Origin: Pelagomonas calceolata
Taxonomy: Eukaryota; Sar; Pelagophyceae; Pelagomonadales; Pelagomonadaceae
DNA: 64,000 nt
Direction: 5' to 3'
Assembly: GCA_918797485.1 (NCBI GenBank)
Contig: CAKKNE010000001.1
Location: forward strand, 4,960,001-5,024,000
The notes beneath the pieces were generated by a model. That model made no database searches, was not told the DNA's origin, and saw only the letters and a list, made by a program, of their open reading frames with translations. Shown here piece after piece: positions 8,180 through 17,450 of the stretch. Every line of letters begins with the position of its first letter. Position 1 is the stretch's first letter. The position numbers and the translations under genes were made by a program.

Positions 8180-9646
8180 TTACTCCCACTGCTCGCCGTC
8201 CCGCGGATCAGGACTCGTCGGCCCCTCGCGCTTGAACTTCACGTACGCGTCCCAGCGCTTCCGGTCGGCTTTGAGCTTCGCGCGGATCTGTTTCGCGGCG
8301 GGATTTTGGTTCCTTTCTCCTAACACCCTTTTGGAGTCCGTCGCGGCGGTCGGCACGGCGGCACAGCGGGGCGCCATCCTTCTCGCCTTCGCGAGGGACG
8401 CCTCCTGCACTTTTTTCCGGTCCGCAGCGGAAAGCCGAGATGTCGGCGGCGGACCCTTCCCGAAGTTGGGCACGGGCTTCGCTCGAAAGGTCCGCGGCTT
8501 CACCTCGGCCTCGCGGCGGCGCTGCTGCGCCGCCTCGCGTTTCCGGTCGGCAGCCTCCGCTTCCCGCTTCATGAGCCCCTCGAAGGGGCCCGGCGCCGCG
8601 AGGGCGCGCCGCTTCGCCCTGAGTCGTCTCAGCTCGTCCTCGGCCTCCTCGGCTCGTACTTTGTTCTGCTCCGACCGCCGCGCGCGCCGGCGGTCGGCCG
8701 CGCGCCGCGCCGCGTCCTGGTACAACGCGGCCGCGCCGCGCCCCAGCGCGTGCACGGTCGCGTTCGCGCGGCGCGCGCGCTCCTTCGTGCGTTTAATGGC
8801 GCCGGGCGAGGGCATTTGCTCGTCGTCCGTCTCGTAGGACGGCGCAATCGAACATTGGCCGTCCGGCGAGTCGATGGGCGGCCCGGCCAGGTCCTCGGCC
8901 GCGGCGACGTCCAGCGACGCGGGGCCCGGCTCGAAGCGGTCCCAGGACGACGCGCAGGACTCGTCGAGGGCCCGCGGCCGCGCCATCCAGGCCGGCAGGC
9001 CCACGGCGCCCCGGCCCTCGCTCCGGGCCTTCGCCGTCCAGGCTGTGCTGGCGGATGTGCCCCACTCGCGCCGCACGGACCCGGGCGAGAACGCCGCGGG
9101 CGGTGGACTTGAGGGAGAGAAGGCTTCACAAGGAGGCGGCGCCTCGTCCTCCAACCTGTTCGCCACGGTGAGCTCGAGCTCCGCGATGCGCCTCCTCAAG
9201 TCGTCCGTAGCTTCCAAGGACTGCCGCGCGGCGTCCGTTGAATATCTCAAAGCCGCGGCGACGCCGCGGCCGAGGTTGTCCACGTCATTTGACGTCACGG
9301 CGGCCTTGGCGTCGTAGTAGGCGTCGGGGTCGTAGCGTCTCCTGGGAGGGCTCGCCCAGCACTCCTCGTCGACGTCGCCGGCGCGGTCCTCGTGGTAGGC
9401 CGGCGGCGGCGCTGTTGGTAATGGACCGTCCTCGTCATGCACGACTGGTGGCGGGGGCGGCGGCGGCGGCGGCGCGATGGCGACGGCGGCGGGCTTCCAG
9501 ACCTCGGGGTCGACGGGCTGGTTTGCGAGCAGCGCCGCGGCCAAGGTCAGGTTGTTCTTGACCGTGGCCTCGATCTCGGCCTCGTTCAGCGTCCGAAAGG
9601 TCTTGCCCGGCGTGGGCTTGAGGTAGCGCAGCGGCGGGCGCTCCAT
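8180..9646 (-). CDS. Basic coiled protein, possibly FAM161-like, 488 aa
   Basis: ATG at 9646 (MERPPLRYLKPTPGK). The middle is acidic and Pro-rich low complexity. Residues ~290-420 are strongly Arg/Lys/Ala/Glu-rich and predicted helical, then RTFRAKPVPNFGKG, whose FRAKPVP resembles the F-[KR]-A-x-P-[VM]-P motif of FAM161 and TPX2-type proteins. FAM161 proteins sit at centrosomes and cilia, but a short basic motif is weak evidence. The end (KLKADRKRWDAYVKFKREG) is helical and charged. Alternatives are any microtubule-binding basic coil. The gene shares convergent ends with the ABC-F gene. Confidence 0.7.
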   Translation of the reverse strand: MERPPLRYLKPTPGKTFRTLNEAEIEATVKNNLTLAAALLANQPVDPEVWKPAAVAIAPPPPPPPPPVVHDEDGPLPTAPPPAYHEDRAGDVDEECWASPPRRRYDPDAYYDAKAAVTSNDVDNLGRGVAAALRYSTDAARQSLEATDDLRRRIAELELTVANRLEDEAPPPCEAFSPSSPPPAAFSPGSVRREWGTSASTAWTAKARSEGRGAVGLPAWMARPRALDESCASSWDRFEPGPASLDVAAAEDLAGPPIDSPDGQCSIAPSYETDDEQMPSPGAIKRTKERARRANATVHALGRGAAALYQDAARRAADRRRARRSEQNKVRAEEAEDELRRLRAKRRALAAPGPFEGLMKREAEAADRKREAAQQRRREAEVKPRTFRAKPVPNFGKGPPPTSRLSAADRKKVQEASLAKARRMAPRCAAVPTAATDSKRVLGERNQNPAAKQIRAKLKADRKRWDAYVKFKREGPTSPDPRDGEQWE

Positions 9647-9899
9647 GCTGCTTGGCACTCTTTTATGTTACCCAACGTGCGGCTCGTTCGGAGCGCCGGG
9701 GCAGCCTCTGGATGCCTGGCGGCGTCGATGCGGGGCGCAGTGGTGACCGATGGCCTCGAGTCCAAGCCACAGCTCCGCGCAAACGATTGTTTTGCTGCTG
9801 GCAGCAAACTGGCGCGTCGAACCCGCACTCGGTCCGGACGCAGACAGATGGACAGAGACACCAGACGCCGTCGCCGCGACGTGTACACACAAAACACAC

Positions 9900-10823
9900 T
9901 TACGCGACGACGCCGTCGCCCGCGCTCTCGTGCGCCAGCGCGAAGAGGAACTCCGAGAGGTACGCGTCGGACCACTCCGCGCCGAAATACGACGTGAACA
10001 GCCCGTGCGCCGGGTCGCGCTCGGCGTTGAACGCGTCGTAGTCCGCGTGGAAGGGCCGCGCGTCCTTTCCCGAAGTGCCGCAGCGCGCGACGACGTCCAC
10101 ATAGGCCTCGACGTAGGCCCCGAAGGCCGGGAGCAGCGCCTCCTCTACTAACTTTTCACCGTCGTCCGCAAAACGACCGTACAGCATCTGCTTGCTGAAG
10201 AAGCGGTTGTCGTCGTAGTAGCGGGAGGACACCTCGCCCTCGAGCGCGGGGTACTTCCGCTTGATGGCATCTAGTAAACTCGTGTCGTGCGTGGCGTGGG
10301 CGCGGCCCTGCGGCGGCTGGGCGTCGACGATGCAGAGGAACTTCTTGGGTCCGAATCGCAGCAAGTCGACGCCGAGCAAAGGCGCGTCCGGCCGGTCGAA
10401 CGTCGGGTACCACAGCGAGTTGAAGACTTGTAACGCTTGGCCGCCGTCGAAGTACGTCATCCTAACACGCCTAAATGTACCGGGCACCTCGAAGACGCGG
10501 CTCCCGACCCGGGCCGCGCCCTTTGCGTCATCATCAGATCGCCGCGGTTTCACACCTAGTCTTAAATCTGGCCGCACGGCGTCCGGCCGCTCGACGGCGC
10601 CGATCTTGTCCAGGATTTGTAGTTGCGTTTCTAGGAAGGGCATGTACAGCAATTTCGCGGCCGGGTCCACGGACTCTTGCCAGCCGGGCCAGCGGGCGTC
10701 TTGTTCTACTGTTAATGCATGTCTCGGCGCAATTTGCGTTCTTTTGCGCATCGGTGGCGTCCAGCTGCTGGCCTGTTGTAGCACTGCTGCCGCCAGGAGG
10801 CTGTGCAGCGTCCTGCAGACCAT
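9900..10823 (-). CDS. Ferredoxin-dependent bilin reductase (HY2/PebA/PcyA family), 307 aa
   Basis: ATG at 10823 (MVCRTLHSLLAAAVLQQASSW). The first ~20 residues are a hydrophobic leader ending ASSW, compatible with a heterokont bipartite plastid leader but lacking the ideal ASAFAP Phe. Family hallmarks: GVDLLRFGPKKFLCIVDAQP in the centre, FNSLWYPTFDRPDAPLLG just before it, then YPALEGEVSSRYYDDNRFFS and LLPAFGAYVEAYVD. This family reduces biliverdin to open-chain bilins using ferredoxin, for phycobilin or phytochrome chromophores. Which reduction it performs (PebA-, PebB- or HY2-type) cannot be told from the motifs. It is divergent from V-ATPase subunit B. Confidence 0.88.
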   Translation of the reverse strand: MVCRTLHSLLAAAVLQQASSWTPPMRKRTQIAPRHALTVEQDARWPGWQESVDPAAKLLYMPFLETQLQILDKIGAVERPDAVRPDLRLGVKPRRSDDDAKGAARVGSRVFEVPGTFRRVRMTYFDGGQALQVFNSLWYPTFDRPDAPLLGVDLLRFGPKKFLCIVDAQPPQGRAHATHDTSLLDAIKRKYPALEGEVSSRYYDDNRFFSKQMLYGRFADDGEKLVEEALLPAFGAYVEAYVDVVARCGTSGKDARPFHADYDAFNAERDPAHGLFTSYFGAEWSDAYLSEFLFALAHESAGDGVVA

Positions 10824-11273
10824 TTTTGCTGCAGTCAACTGCACAGCGCTTGTTCAGAGAGATGAATGTGGCGCCTCGAGGCCTAAACACGCTGCGGGAG
10901 CCAGCGTTTGTTAGCTATTTTGGCTCGAGACTCGAGGGTGGGCTAGCGGCGTGTAAGACACTAGCACAGCAAGGAAGGGTCGTTTCCCTTCTTTCGCAGC
11001 TTCAGAGCGCTTGATGCAGTCCTCCAGAGTCGCAGAGCTCCATCGCAGCAGCCCCAAAACCACAGCCTCTCCAGGACCACCAAGCTTGGTCGGCGGCGCG
11101 GCACGCGAACCGGCTGCATTAATCAGCGTTTGTTGCGCGCAGCACTACTGCGCCAATCCCAGCAAAGCGTCGCTGCAACCGCCGCCGCCGCGGGATAGCT
11201 AGGTAGCTTTTTGGCTTGACCACCAAATAAAAACTTTGAGCTCGCACGCCGTAACAAGCAAGCGCGTACAAAA
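10824..11273. promoter_or_regulatory. Divergent promoter region, bilin reductase / V-ATPase B
   Basis: 450 bp with no supportable gene. A reverse copy of the recurrent motif lies at 10942-10965 (starts GCTAGCGGC, ends GACACTAGC), 119 bp from the minus ATG and 309 bp from the plus ATG. The last 70 bp before the V-ATPase ATG are A-rich compared with surroundings. No TATA box stands out. Confidence 0.5.
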
Positions 11274-12749
11274 ATGGCGGCCCAGACCAACGGCGCCGTC
11301 CCCGCCGGCTACGCCGTCAAGCCGCGCCTCGACTACCGCACGATAGCCGGCGTCAACGGCCCCTTGGTCATCCTCGACAACGTGAAAATGCCGCGCTTCG
11401 CCGAGATCGTCAAGTTACGCCTTGGAAACGGGGAAGAACGATCCGGCCAGGTCCTCGAGGTCGCTGGTGGAAGAGCTGTGGTGCAGGTCTTCGAGGGGAC
11501 GTCGGATATTGATAATCGCCACACGCACTGCGAATTTACGGGAGACGTCCTCAAGATGCCCATCTCGGAGGAGATGTTGGGGAGAAGCTTCAATGGGAGT
11601 GGGAAGGTCATTGATGGCGCGCCCGCGGTCTTAGCCGAGGCTTTCCTCGACATCAACGGCACACCCATAAACCCCAGTTGTAGAGACTACCCGAAGGCCA
11701 TGATCCAGACCGGCATATCAGCTATTGATGTGATGAACTCCATCGCGAGAGGGCAGAAGATTCCCCTCTTCTCCGCCGCCGGCCTGCCGCACAACGAGGT
11801 CGCGGCGCAGATCTGTCGCCAGGCGTCATTGGTGCAGTTATCCGATAGACAAGACGGCCACGAGGAGAACTTCGCGCTGGTCTTCGGCGCCATGGGCGTC
11901 AACATGGAGACGGCTCGGTTTTTTAGGAACGACTTCGAGGAGAGCGGCGCGATGCAGCGGACTGTGTTATTTTTGAACCTCGCGAATGACCCTACGATTG
12001 AGAGAATCATTACTCCTAGATTGGCACTGACTACTGCGGAGTATTTGGCCTACGAGAAGGACTTACATGTGTTGACCATCTTAACAGATATGTCTTCCTA
12101 TGCCGATGCCTTACGAGAAGTGTCGGCGGCGCGAGAGGAAGTTCCGGGTAGAAGAGGCTACCCCGGCTACATGTACACCGATTTATCCACGATCTACGAG
12201 CGCGCGGGCCGCGTCGACGGCCGGAACGGTTCTATTACACAGTTACCTATCTTAACGATGCCAAACGATGATATCACGCACCCCATTCCTGATTTAACGG
12301 GTTATATCACCGAGGGCCAGATTTATCTAGATAGGCAGCTGCACAACAAGGAGATCTTCCCGCCGATCAACGTGCTGCCCTCTTTATCAAGACTGATGAA
12401 GTCGGCCATCGGCGAAGGCATGACGCGCGACGACCACGGCGCCGTCTCGAATCAATTGTACGCGTCCTACGCCATGGGCCGCGACGTGCTCGCCATGAAG
12501 GCCGTCGTCGGCGAGGAGGCGCTGTCGCTCGACGACCACCTTCACCTGAGCTTCCTGGACCGCTTCGAGACGAAGTTCGTCGCGCAGGGGCCGTACCAGA
12601 ACCGGACGATCTTCGAGTCGCTGGATTTGGCCTGGTCGCTGCTGCGCGCCTTCCCGAAGGAGCTCCTCAAGAAGATCCCCAAGAAGACGCTCGCGGCGCA
12701 CTACGCGCGCAAGGCCCAGGACGGCGCGGCCGAGGAGAAAACGTCATAG
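11274..12749 (+). CDS. VMA2: V-type H+-ATPase subunit B, 491 aa
   Basis: ATG at 11274 after an A-rich leader (GCGCGTACAAAAATG). Conserved blocks run the full length: [86 protein letters not shown] and [20 protein letters not shown]. The P-loop position holds [15 protein letters not shown] (~166) rather than GxxxxGKT, as expected for the non-catalytic B subunit. It is part of the V1 sector that drives proton pumping into vacuoles and endomembrane compartments. Length matches the family (~490-510). No intron is needed. Symbol by family, not by orthology test. Confidence 0.97.
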   Translation: MAAQTNGAVPAGYAVKPRLDYRTIAGVNGPLVILDNVKMPRFAEIVKLRLGNGEERSGQVLEVAGGRAVVQVFEGTSDIDNRHTHCEFTGDVLKMPISEEMLGRSFNGSGKVIDGAPAVLAEAFLDINGTPINPSCRDYPKAMIQTGISAIDVMNSIARGQKIPLFSAAGLPHNEVAAQICRQASLVQLSDRQDGHEENFALVFGAMGVNMETARFFRNDFEESGAMQRTVLFLNLANDPTIERIITPRLALTTAEYLAYEKDLHVLTILTDMSSYADALREVSAAREEVPGRRGYPGYMYTDLSTIYERAGRVDGRNGSITQLPILTMPNDDITHPIPDLTGYITEGQIYLDRQLHNKEIFPPINVLPSLSRLMKSAIGEGMTRDDHGAVSNQLYASYAMGRDVLAMKAVVGEEALSLDDHLHLSFLDRFETKFVAQGPYQNRTIFESLDLAWSLLRAFPKELLKKIPKKTLAAHYARKAQDGAAEEKTS

Positions 12750-12878
12750 GGCGGCCTCCCCTTTAACATAGAAGTGTGTCATACTATGTTGCCACTGGCA
12801 GTGGCGCTCGGGAGATCGCTCGGGGATTCACTTCCTCCCGAGAAACACGTTCATACTATGTCCAAAACTATATACAGA

Positions 12879-15206
12879 CTAGGCGTCGAGGTACTGCTCG
12901 CGCTCCCAGGGGCTCACCTGCCGCGAGAACTCTGCCAGGTGCGCCTTGCGCAGCTTCACGTAGCTATCAACAAAACCGTCGCCGAGCTGGCGCCGCAGGC
13001 CCTCCGACAAATTCAGCGCCGCGAGCGCCGTCGAGAGGTGCCGGGGCAGGCACTTCGCCGTCGCCGGCGCGTCCTCGTAGAGGTTTCCGACGGCCGGCGC
13101 CGGCGGCTCCGCGCCCGCCTCGAGGCCCTCGAGGCCCGCCGCGGCGAGCGCCGCGGGAAGCAAGTATGGGTTCGCGGCGGAATCGGCCAGTCTTACCTCA
13201 AATCGCTTTTGATCAGGCACGCGGACGAGCGCGGACCGGTTGTTCCCGCTCCACGTCGCCGCGGCGGGCGACCACGTCGAGCCGGAATTGGTTCCAGAAG
13301 CGTTCAGGCGCTTGTAGGAATTGACCGTCGGGTTCGTGAGGGCGCACAGCGCGGAGGCCTCGTCGAGGACGCCGGCGACGAAGTGCCGCGCCGTCGTCGA
13401 GAGGCCGAGCGTGCCGCTCGAATCGGCGCAGACGTTCTTCCCCGTCTCGTCGTGCAGACTGACATGAGCGTGGCACCCCGAGCCCGTCGTGGCCTGGAAG
13501 GGCTTGGGCATGAACGTCGCCCGCAGCCCGTGCCGCTGCGCGACGCTCTTGACAAGATACTTGAACAAAACGTGTCTGTCCGCCGTGACGAGGGCGTCAT
13601 CGAAGTCCCAATTGATCTCGAACTGGCCGTTGGCGTCTTCGTGGTCGGCCTGGTACGGGCCCCAGCCCAGCGCTTCCATGGCGGTCATGACCTCCGAAAT
13701 TATGTCGAAGCGCCGCATAAGACTCATGGCGTCGTAGCACGGCTTGCTCGACGCGTCGAGGGCGTCGGCGACCGCGCCCGTCGCCGGGTCCAATAGAAAA
13801 AACTCGCACTCGACGCCGGTCTTCATAGTCAAACCACGATCTCCGAGCTTTCGCAACATCGCCCGCAGCGCGTTGCGCGGCGCGTGGTCGAGGTAGTCGC
13901 CCTGCCACACCAAGTCGCAGGCGAGATAGCCGACCCGCGGGTTCCACGGGAGTTGTGTTAATGTAGAGGCGTCGGGCATGGCCAGCACGTCTCCCGAACT
14001 CGGGTCCTGATCTAACCACGCCGCAAAGCCCGCGAAGCCGGCGCCGTCCGTCGCCATCTCCGTGACGCGCGACGCCGGCACGAGCTTGGACCGCTGCGCG
14101 CCGAAGACGTCTACAAAACTAAACTCGTAGAACTCCAAGCCTAACGTTTTGCCGGCCGCCTCTATATCCACGGCCGCCTTGGCTTGGCGGTCGGCACACC
14201 AGGTCGCGGTGCTGAAACTGCGTGCAGCCGTGGAGAACTTCCGAGAGCGCGGAGCCTGCGCATGCTTGCGCGGGCGCGCGCAGTCCGGATGCAAGGCGCA
14301 CGCGATCGGCGCCCCGTTCACTAAGCCATTATCGAAGCCCGCGGCGACCCAGCCGGCGTTCATCGTGCCCGGACGCTCCTCATAGCGCACGTCGTCGCCG
14401 CACCACCGCGTCGCGTAACCGCGCCGGCGAGCGGACGTCGTCGACGGGTTCCCCGGGGCGCCGTGTAAGGCGTAGGAATTAAACAGCAATGCGTCGCCCG
14501 GCGCCATGTCCCAGCGCAGGACCTCGTCGTCGTCGGTCACCTCGGGTACGGGCGGCAGTTCCGCAGCACCATCATAAGTATTTCTGTCCGAGTGGTCGTC
14601 GCCCGAGAAGTTCGTGACGCGGTGCACCAGCTTCGAGCGGTGGCTGCCGCGCACGTAGCCCAGCCCGCGCTCCGCCGGCACGTCGTCGAGCGCCACCCAG
14701 ACACTGCATATCATGTCGCCGCGCAGGTGCCAGTAGCTCGTGTCGTTGTGCCACGGCGTCGGCGCGACGGTGCCCGGCTCCTTGACGAACAACTGGTCGT
14801 AGAAGATGTGGGCGGTTTCCGAGCCCATCGCCCGCGCCGCGACGGCCGCGACACCTGATTCCTGTACCCATTCCCGAAACGTGTCGTGCCGCGTCCACAG
14901 GAACTGGTCGTCGTGGAAGCGGCCGCCCGTGCCGGCCGCTTGCGCGTGCTCGTCGCACAATGGACCAGGATCCGCGAGGTTTTTCTCGGCCGCCGCGCGG
15001 AGCGCCTCGACCCAGCGCGGGCTCGCGAGCCCCTCGAGCTTGACGGCGCCGTCCCGTCGGAAGGCCGCGGCGGTGGCGTCGTCCACGACGGAGGCCGCGT
15101 CGATGCGCGGCCAGCCACCTGAGTCTGAGAGCTGCCGAATGGGGAGCTGCAGGGCGCGGTGCGGGCGCGTCAGCACACGCGCGCCTCGCGCGAGGAGAGC
15201 CGCCAT
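12879..15206 (-). CDS. Phytanoyl-CoA dioxygenase-like / glutamine synthetase-like fusion, 775 aa
   Basis: One uninterrupted frame from the ATG at 15206. Residues 1-25 look like a mitochondrial presequence. Residues ~30-300 match PhyH dioxygenases: PTPWHNDTSYWHL supplies the HxD iron ligands, and ALHGAPGNPS a later His. Residues ~345-775 are a type I/III glutamine-synthetase-like catalytic chain: MKTGVECEFFLLDP, DHEDANGQFEINWDF, GSGCHAHVSLHD, NPTVNSYKRL and RFEVRLADSAANPYL, the GlnA/PuuA ATP, glutamate and ammonia site motifs. The joint (residues ~315-340) contains RSRKFSTAARSFSTATW, itself presequence-like. Either a true fusion or two ancestral genes merged by stop loss. Substrates are unknown; glutamylation of an amine is the family-level guess. 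Confidence 0.85.
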   Translation of the reverse strand: MAALLARGARVLTRPHRALQLPIRQLSDSGGWPRIDAASVVDDATAAAFRRDGAVKLEGLASPRWVEALRAAAEKNLADPGPLCDEHAQAAGTGGRFHDDQFLWTRHDTFREWVQESGVAAVAARAMGSETAHIFYDQLFVKEPGTVAPTPWHNDTSYWHLRGDMICSVWVALDDVPAERGLGYVRGSHRSKLVHRVTNFSGDDHSDRNTYDGAAELPPVPEVTDDDEVLRWDMAPGDALLFNSYALHGAPGNPSTTSARRRGYATRWCGDDVRYEERPGTMNAGWVAAGFDNGLVNGAPIACALHPDCARPRKHAQAPRSRKFSTAARSFSTATWCADRQAKAAVDIEAAGKTLGLEFYEFSFVDVFGAQRSKLVPASRVTEMATDGAGFAGFAAWLDQDPSSGDVLAMPDASTLTQLPWNPRVGYLACDLVWQGDYLDHAPRNALRAMLRKLGDRGLTMKTGVECEFFLLDPATGAVADALDASSKPCYDAMSLMRRFDIISEVMTAMEALGWGPYQADHEDANGQFEINWDFDDALVTADRHVLFKYLVKSVAQRHGLRATFMPKPFQATTGSGCHAHVSLHDETGKNVCADSSGTLGLSTTARHFVAGVLDEASALCALTNPTVNSYKRLNASGTNSGSTWSPAAATWSGNNRSALVRVPDQKRFEVRLADSAANPYLLPAALAAAGLEGLEAGAEPPAPAVGNLYEDAPATAKCLPRHLSTALAALNLSEGLRRQLGDGFVDSYVKLRKAHLAEFSRQVSPWEREQYLDA

Positions 15207-15388
15207 AGGTCAAGCCTACTGGTCCAAATTCGTCATCAGTGGTGCGCTCTGGTGGGCGTAACCCTGCGAGGCCTGCCAAGCGCTCTCCCTGTGGCAGGGT
15301 GATTTAGAATGATTTAGAACCGCGATGCGCCTTTATTGATGGATCTGGACACGTAGGAGTGTCGCGAGGTATATCATAGATCGCTGGA

Positions 15389-17278
15389 ATGCCGCTGCGC
15401 ATTGCGATAACAGGCGTCGCGGGACGCTTGGGCGCTGCCATCTCAAAAGCGCTGAAAAAGGACGCGCGCGTCGAGGTGGTAGCAGGACTCGACGTCATTG
15501 CGGGCAAGGAAGTCACGCAGACCGCGGACCTCGCGGCCGGCGGCTTCCGCCTGCCTGGCTGCGACGTCGTCGTGCACGCGGCGGCGCTGCCAGGGCCCTC
15601 GCGGACGCCGCCACCGGGCGTCGACGCGACGCTGGGCGAGCGGCTCGAAAGTGCGAACATCATTGGCCTCGAGGACGCGGCTCCGGTGGACCTGCTTATA
15701 AATAATGTCTCGTCGACCATGCGGGTGCTCGAGGCCGCGGCGGACGCCGGCGCGGCGCGCGTCGTGCTGTCGTCGAGCGCGTTCGCGATGGGCTGGGCGC
15801 ACGACCCCCGCGCGTTTCTGCCGGAGACGCTGCCCCTCACCGACGACACGCCGCCGCGGCCGCACGAGGCGTATGGCCTCAGCAAGGCGCTCGGCGACGA
15901 GATCGGCGCATCGTATGCGAGGTCGTCGGGCCTCGAGGTCTGCTCCCTGCGCTTCACGAACGTTGTCAAGCGGGAAGTGTTCGACCGCATGCCCTGGGCG
16001 TACTCGGAGGACATTCCGCTCCTCCAGTGGGCGTGGTGTCACGAGGACGACGTCGTCGACGCGCACGCGATCGCCGCGACGGCGCCCGCGTCGCAGCTGT
16101 TCGACGGGGCCGAGCCGCGATACACGAGTCTACTCGTGGCCGCTGCGTCGACGCGCTTCGCTCAATCGACGGCGGACCTGCTGGCGGAGCGCTTCGGCGC
16201 CCGAGCGCCGGCGTTCCGCGGCCAGGGCAACGACTCGATCCTGGACGCATCGCGCGCGCGACGCGCGCTGAAGCCCTGGCGGCCGCGGTGCTGGCGTCGG
16301 GGCTTCGCGTCGGCGGCGGCCGTCGCGGCGCGCGACGATCCTGCGGTCGAGTACCTCGACATTGGTGGCTTCGAGCTAGATTCGGGCGCGACGCTGCCGC
16401 AACACGCCCGACTTGCGTATCGAGTGTTCTCCGACGGCGAGGGCCCGCTCGTGCTGCAGCCCACCAGCTTCGGCGCCGTGCACACGGAGCTCGAGGCCGA
16501 CGCGTCTATGCTCGACGAGGCTTTTGGCGAGGACGCGACCGTCGTCGCCGTGAACATGCTGGGCAACGGCGTCTCGTTCTCGCCGGGCGACGGGGGCTAC
16601 CCGGACCTCGTGAGTATTGATGATAACGCGCGGCTGCAGAAGAAGCTCGTCGACGACGTCTTCGACGGGCGGCAACTTTCGCTCGCGTACGGCTACTCCA
16701 TGGGCGGCATGCAGGCGCTGGCTTTCGTGCGGCTGTTTCCCGACGCCGCGGCGCGGGTCATGTGCGTGTGCGGGGCGGCGGGATGCGAGGCCTACAACGC
16801 CGTGTTCCTGGAGGCGCTGCTCGCCGTGTTGGCGGGCGGCGGGACGCGGGAGGAGAAGCTCCGGGCTTTTGGCACGGTCTACGCTGGGTGGGGTGTTGGT
16901 TACCAATTCTATCGCGACGAGATCTGGCGCGAAGGCTTCGAGAGCCTCGAGGATTTCGTCGAGCGGTCGTACGTCGGCGGTTTCGCGCGGGACGACCCCG
17001 ACGACCTGCGGGCCATGGTGCGCACCTGGCGCGCCGCTCCGCCGGCGCCTCCCGGCCTCGAGGATATCAAAGCGCGCGTCCTGCTCGCGCCGTGCGACAC
17101 GGACGCGTACTTCCGCGTATCGGAAGTCGTGGATCTCGCGCAACGAATCCCGGGAGCCGTCGTGCGCCCCCTGGCGTCGCCCTACGGCCACCGCGCCGGC
17201 GACCCCCAGCGGCCCGGCATGGAGGCCGAGCGGGAGTGGCTCCGGGGCGCGGTGTCGCGGTTCCGCGAGGGCGACTAG
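15389..17278 (+). CDS. NAD-dependent epimerase (extended SDR) / alpha-beta hydrolase (homoserine acetyltransferase-like) fusion, 629 aa
   Basis: ATG at 15389. Residues 1-300 are an extended short-chain dehydrogenase: Rossmann ITGVAGRLG at the start, VVHAAA, VVLSSSAFAMG and the YGLSK active-site tetrad segment (~160). Residues ~320-629 are an alpha/beta hydrolase with nucleophile elbow GYSMGGMQAL (~434), PTSFGAVHTE and a late GHRAGDP His, close to homoserine O-acetyltransferase-type enzymes. The joint (RRGFASAAAVAARDD, ~305) looks like a mitochondrial presequence, as in the divergent neighbour. Both catalytic sites appear intact. The combined reaction is unknown. It converges on the DEDD-like gene with ~170 bp between stops. 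Confidence 0.85.
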   Translation: MPLRIAITGVAGRLGAAISKALKKDARVEVVAGLDVIAGKEVTQTADLAAGGFRLPGCDVVVHAAALPGPSRTPPPGVDATLGERLESANIIGLEDAAPVDLLINNVSSTMRVLEAAADAGAARVVLSSSAFAMGWAHDPRAFLPETLPLTDDTPPRPHEAYGLSKALGDEIGASYARSSGLEVCSLRFTNVVKREVFDRMPWAYSEDIPLLQWAWCHEDDVVDAHAIAATAPASQLFDGAEPRYTSLLVAAASTRFAQSTADLLAERFGARAPAFRGQGNDSILDASRARRALKPWRPRCWRRGFASAAAVAARDDPAVEYLDIGGFELDSGATLPQHARLAYRVFSDGEGPLVLQPTSFGAVHTELEADASMLDEAFGEDATVVAVNMLGNGVSFSPGDGGYPDLVSIDDNARLQKKLVDDVFDGRQLSLAYGYSMGGMQALAFVRLFPDAAARVMCVCGAAGCEAYNAVFLEALLAVLAGGGTREEKLRAFGTVYAGWGVGYQFYRDEIWREGFESLEDFVERSYVGGFARDDPDDLRAMVRTWRAAPPAPPGLEDIKARVLLAPCDTDAYFRVSEVVDLAQRIPGAVVRPLASPYGHRAGDPQRPGMEAEREWLRGAVSRFREGD

Positions 17279-17450
17279 TTATAGCTCCCCCCCGGTTTTG
17301 TTCATATAGTTGTTTCATAGTTAAGTGGCTACGTGTCGCGCGCCGTGGACGCGGCCGTAGCGCGCTGGGCCAAGGCCAACCCGACGCGGAAGCCGGGCGA
17401 CTCGGTAGACGGTCACGGTACATTCACTTGCATATCGGATTACACATAGC

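Noticed and set aside
12774-13796. Plus-strand frame opposite the GS-like domain
   Set aside because: Shadow of the conserved minus-strand enzyme.
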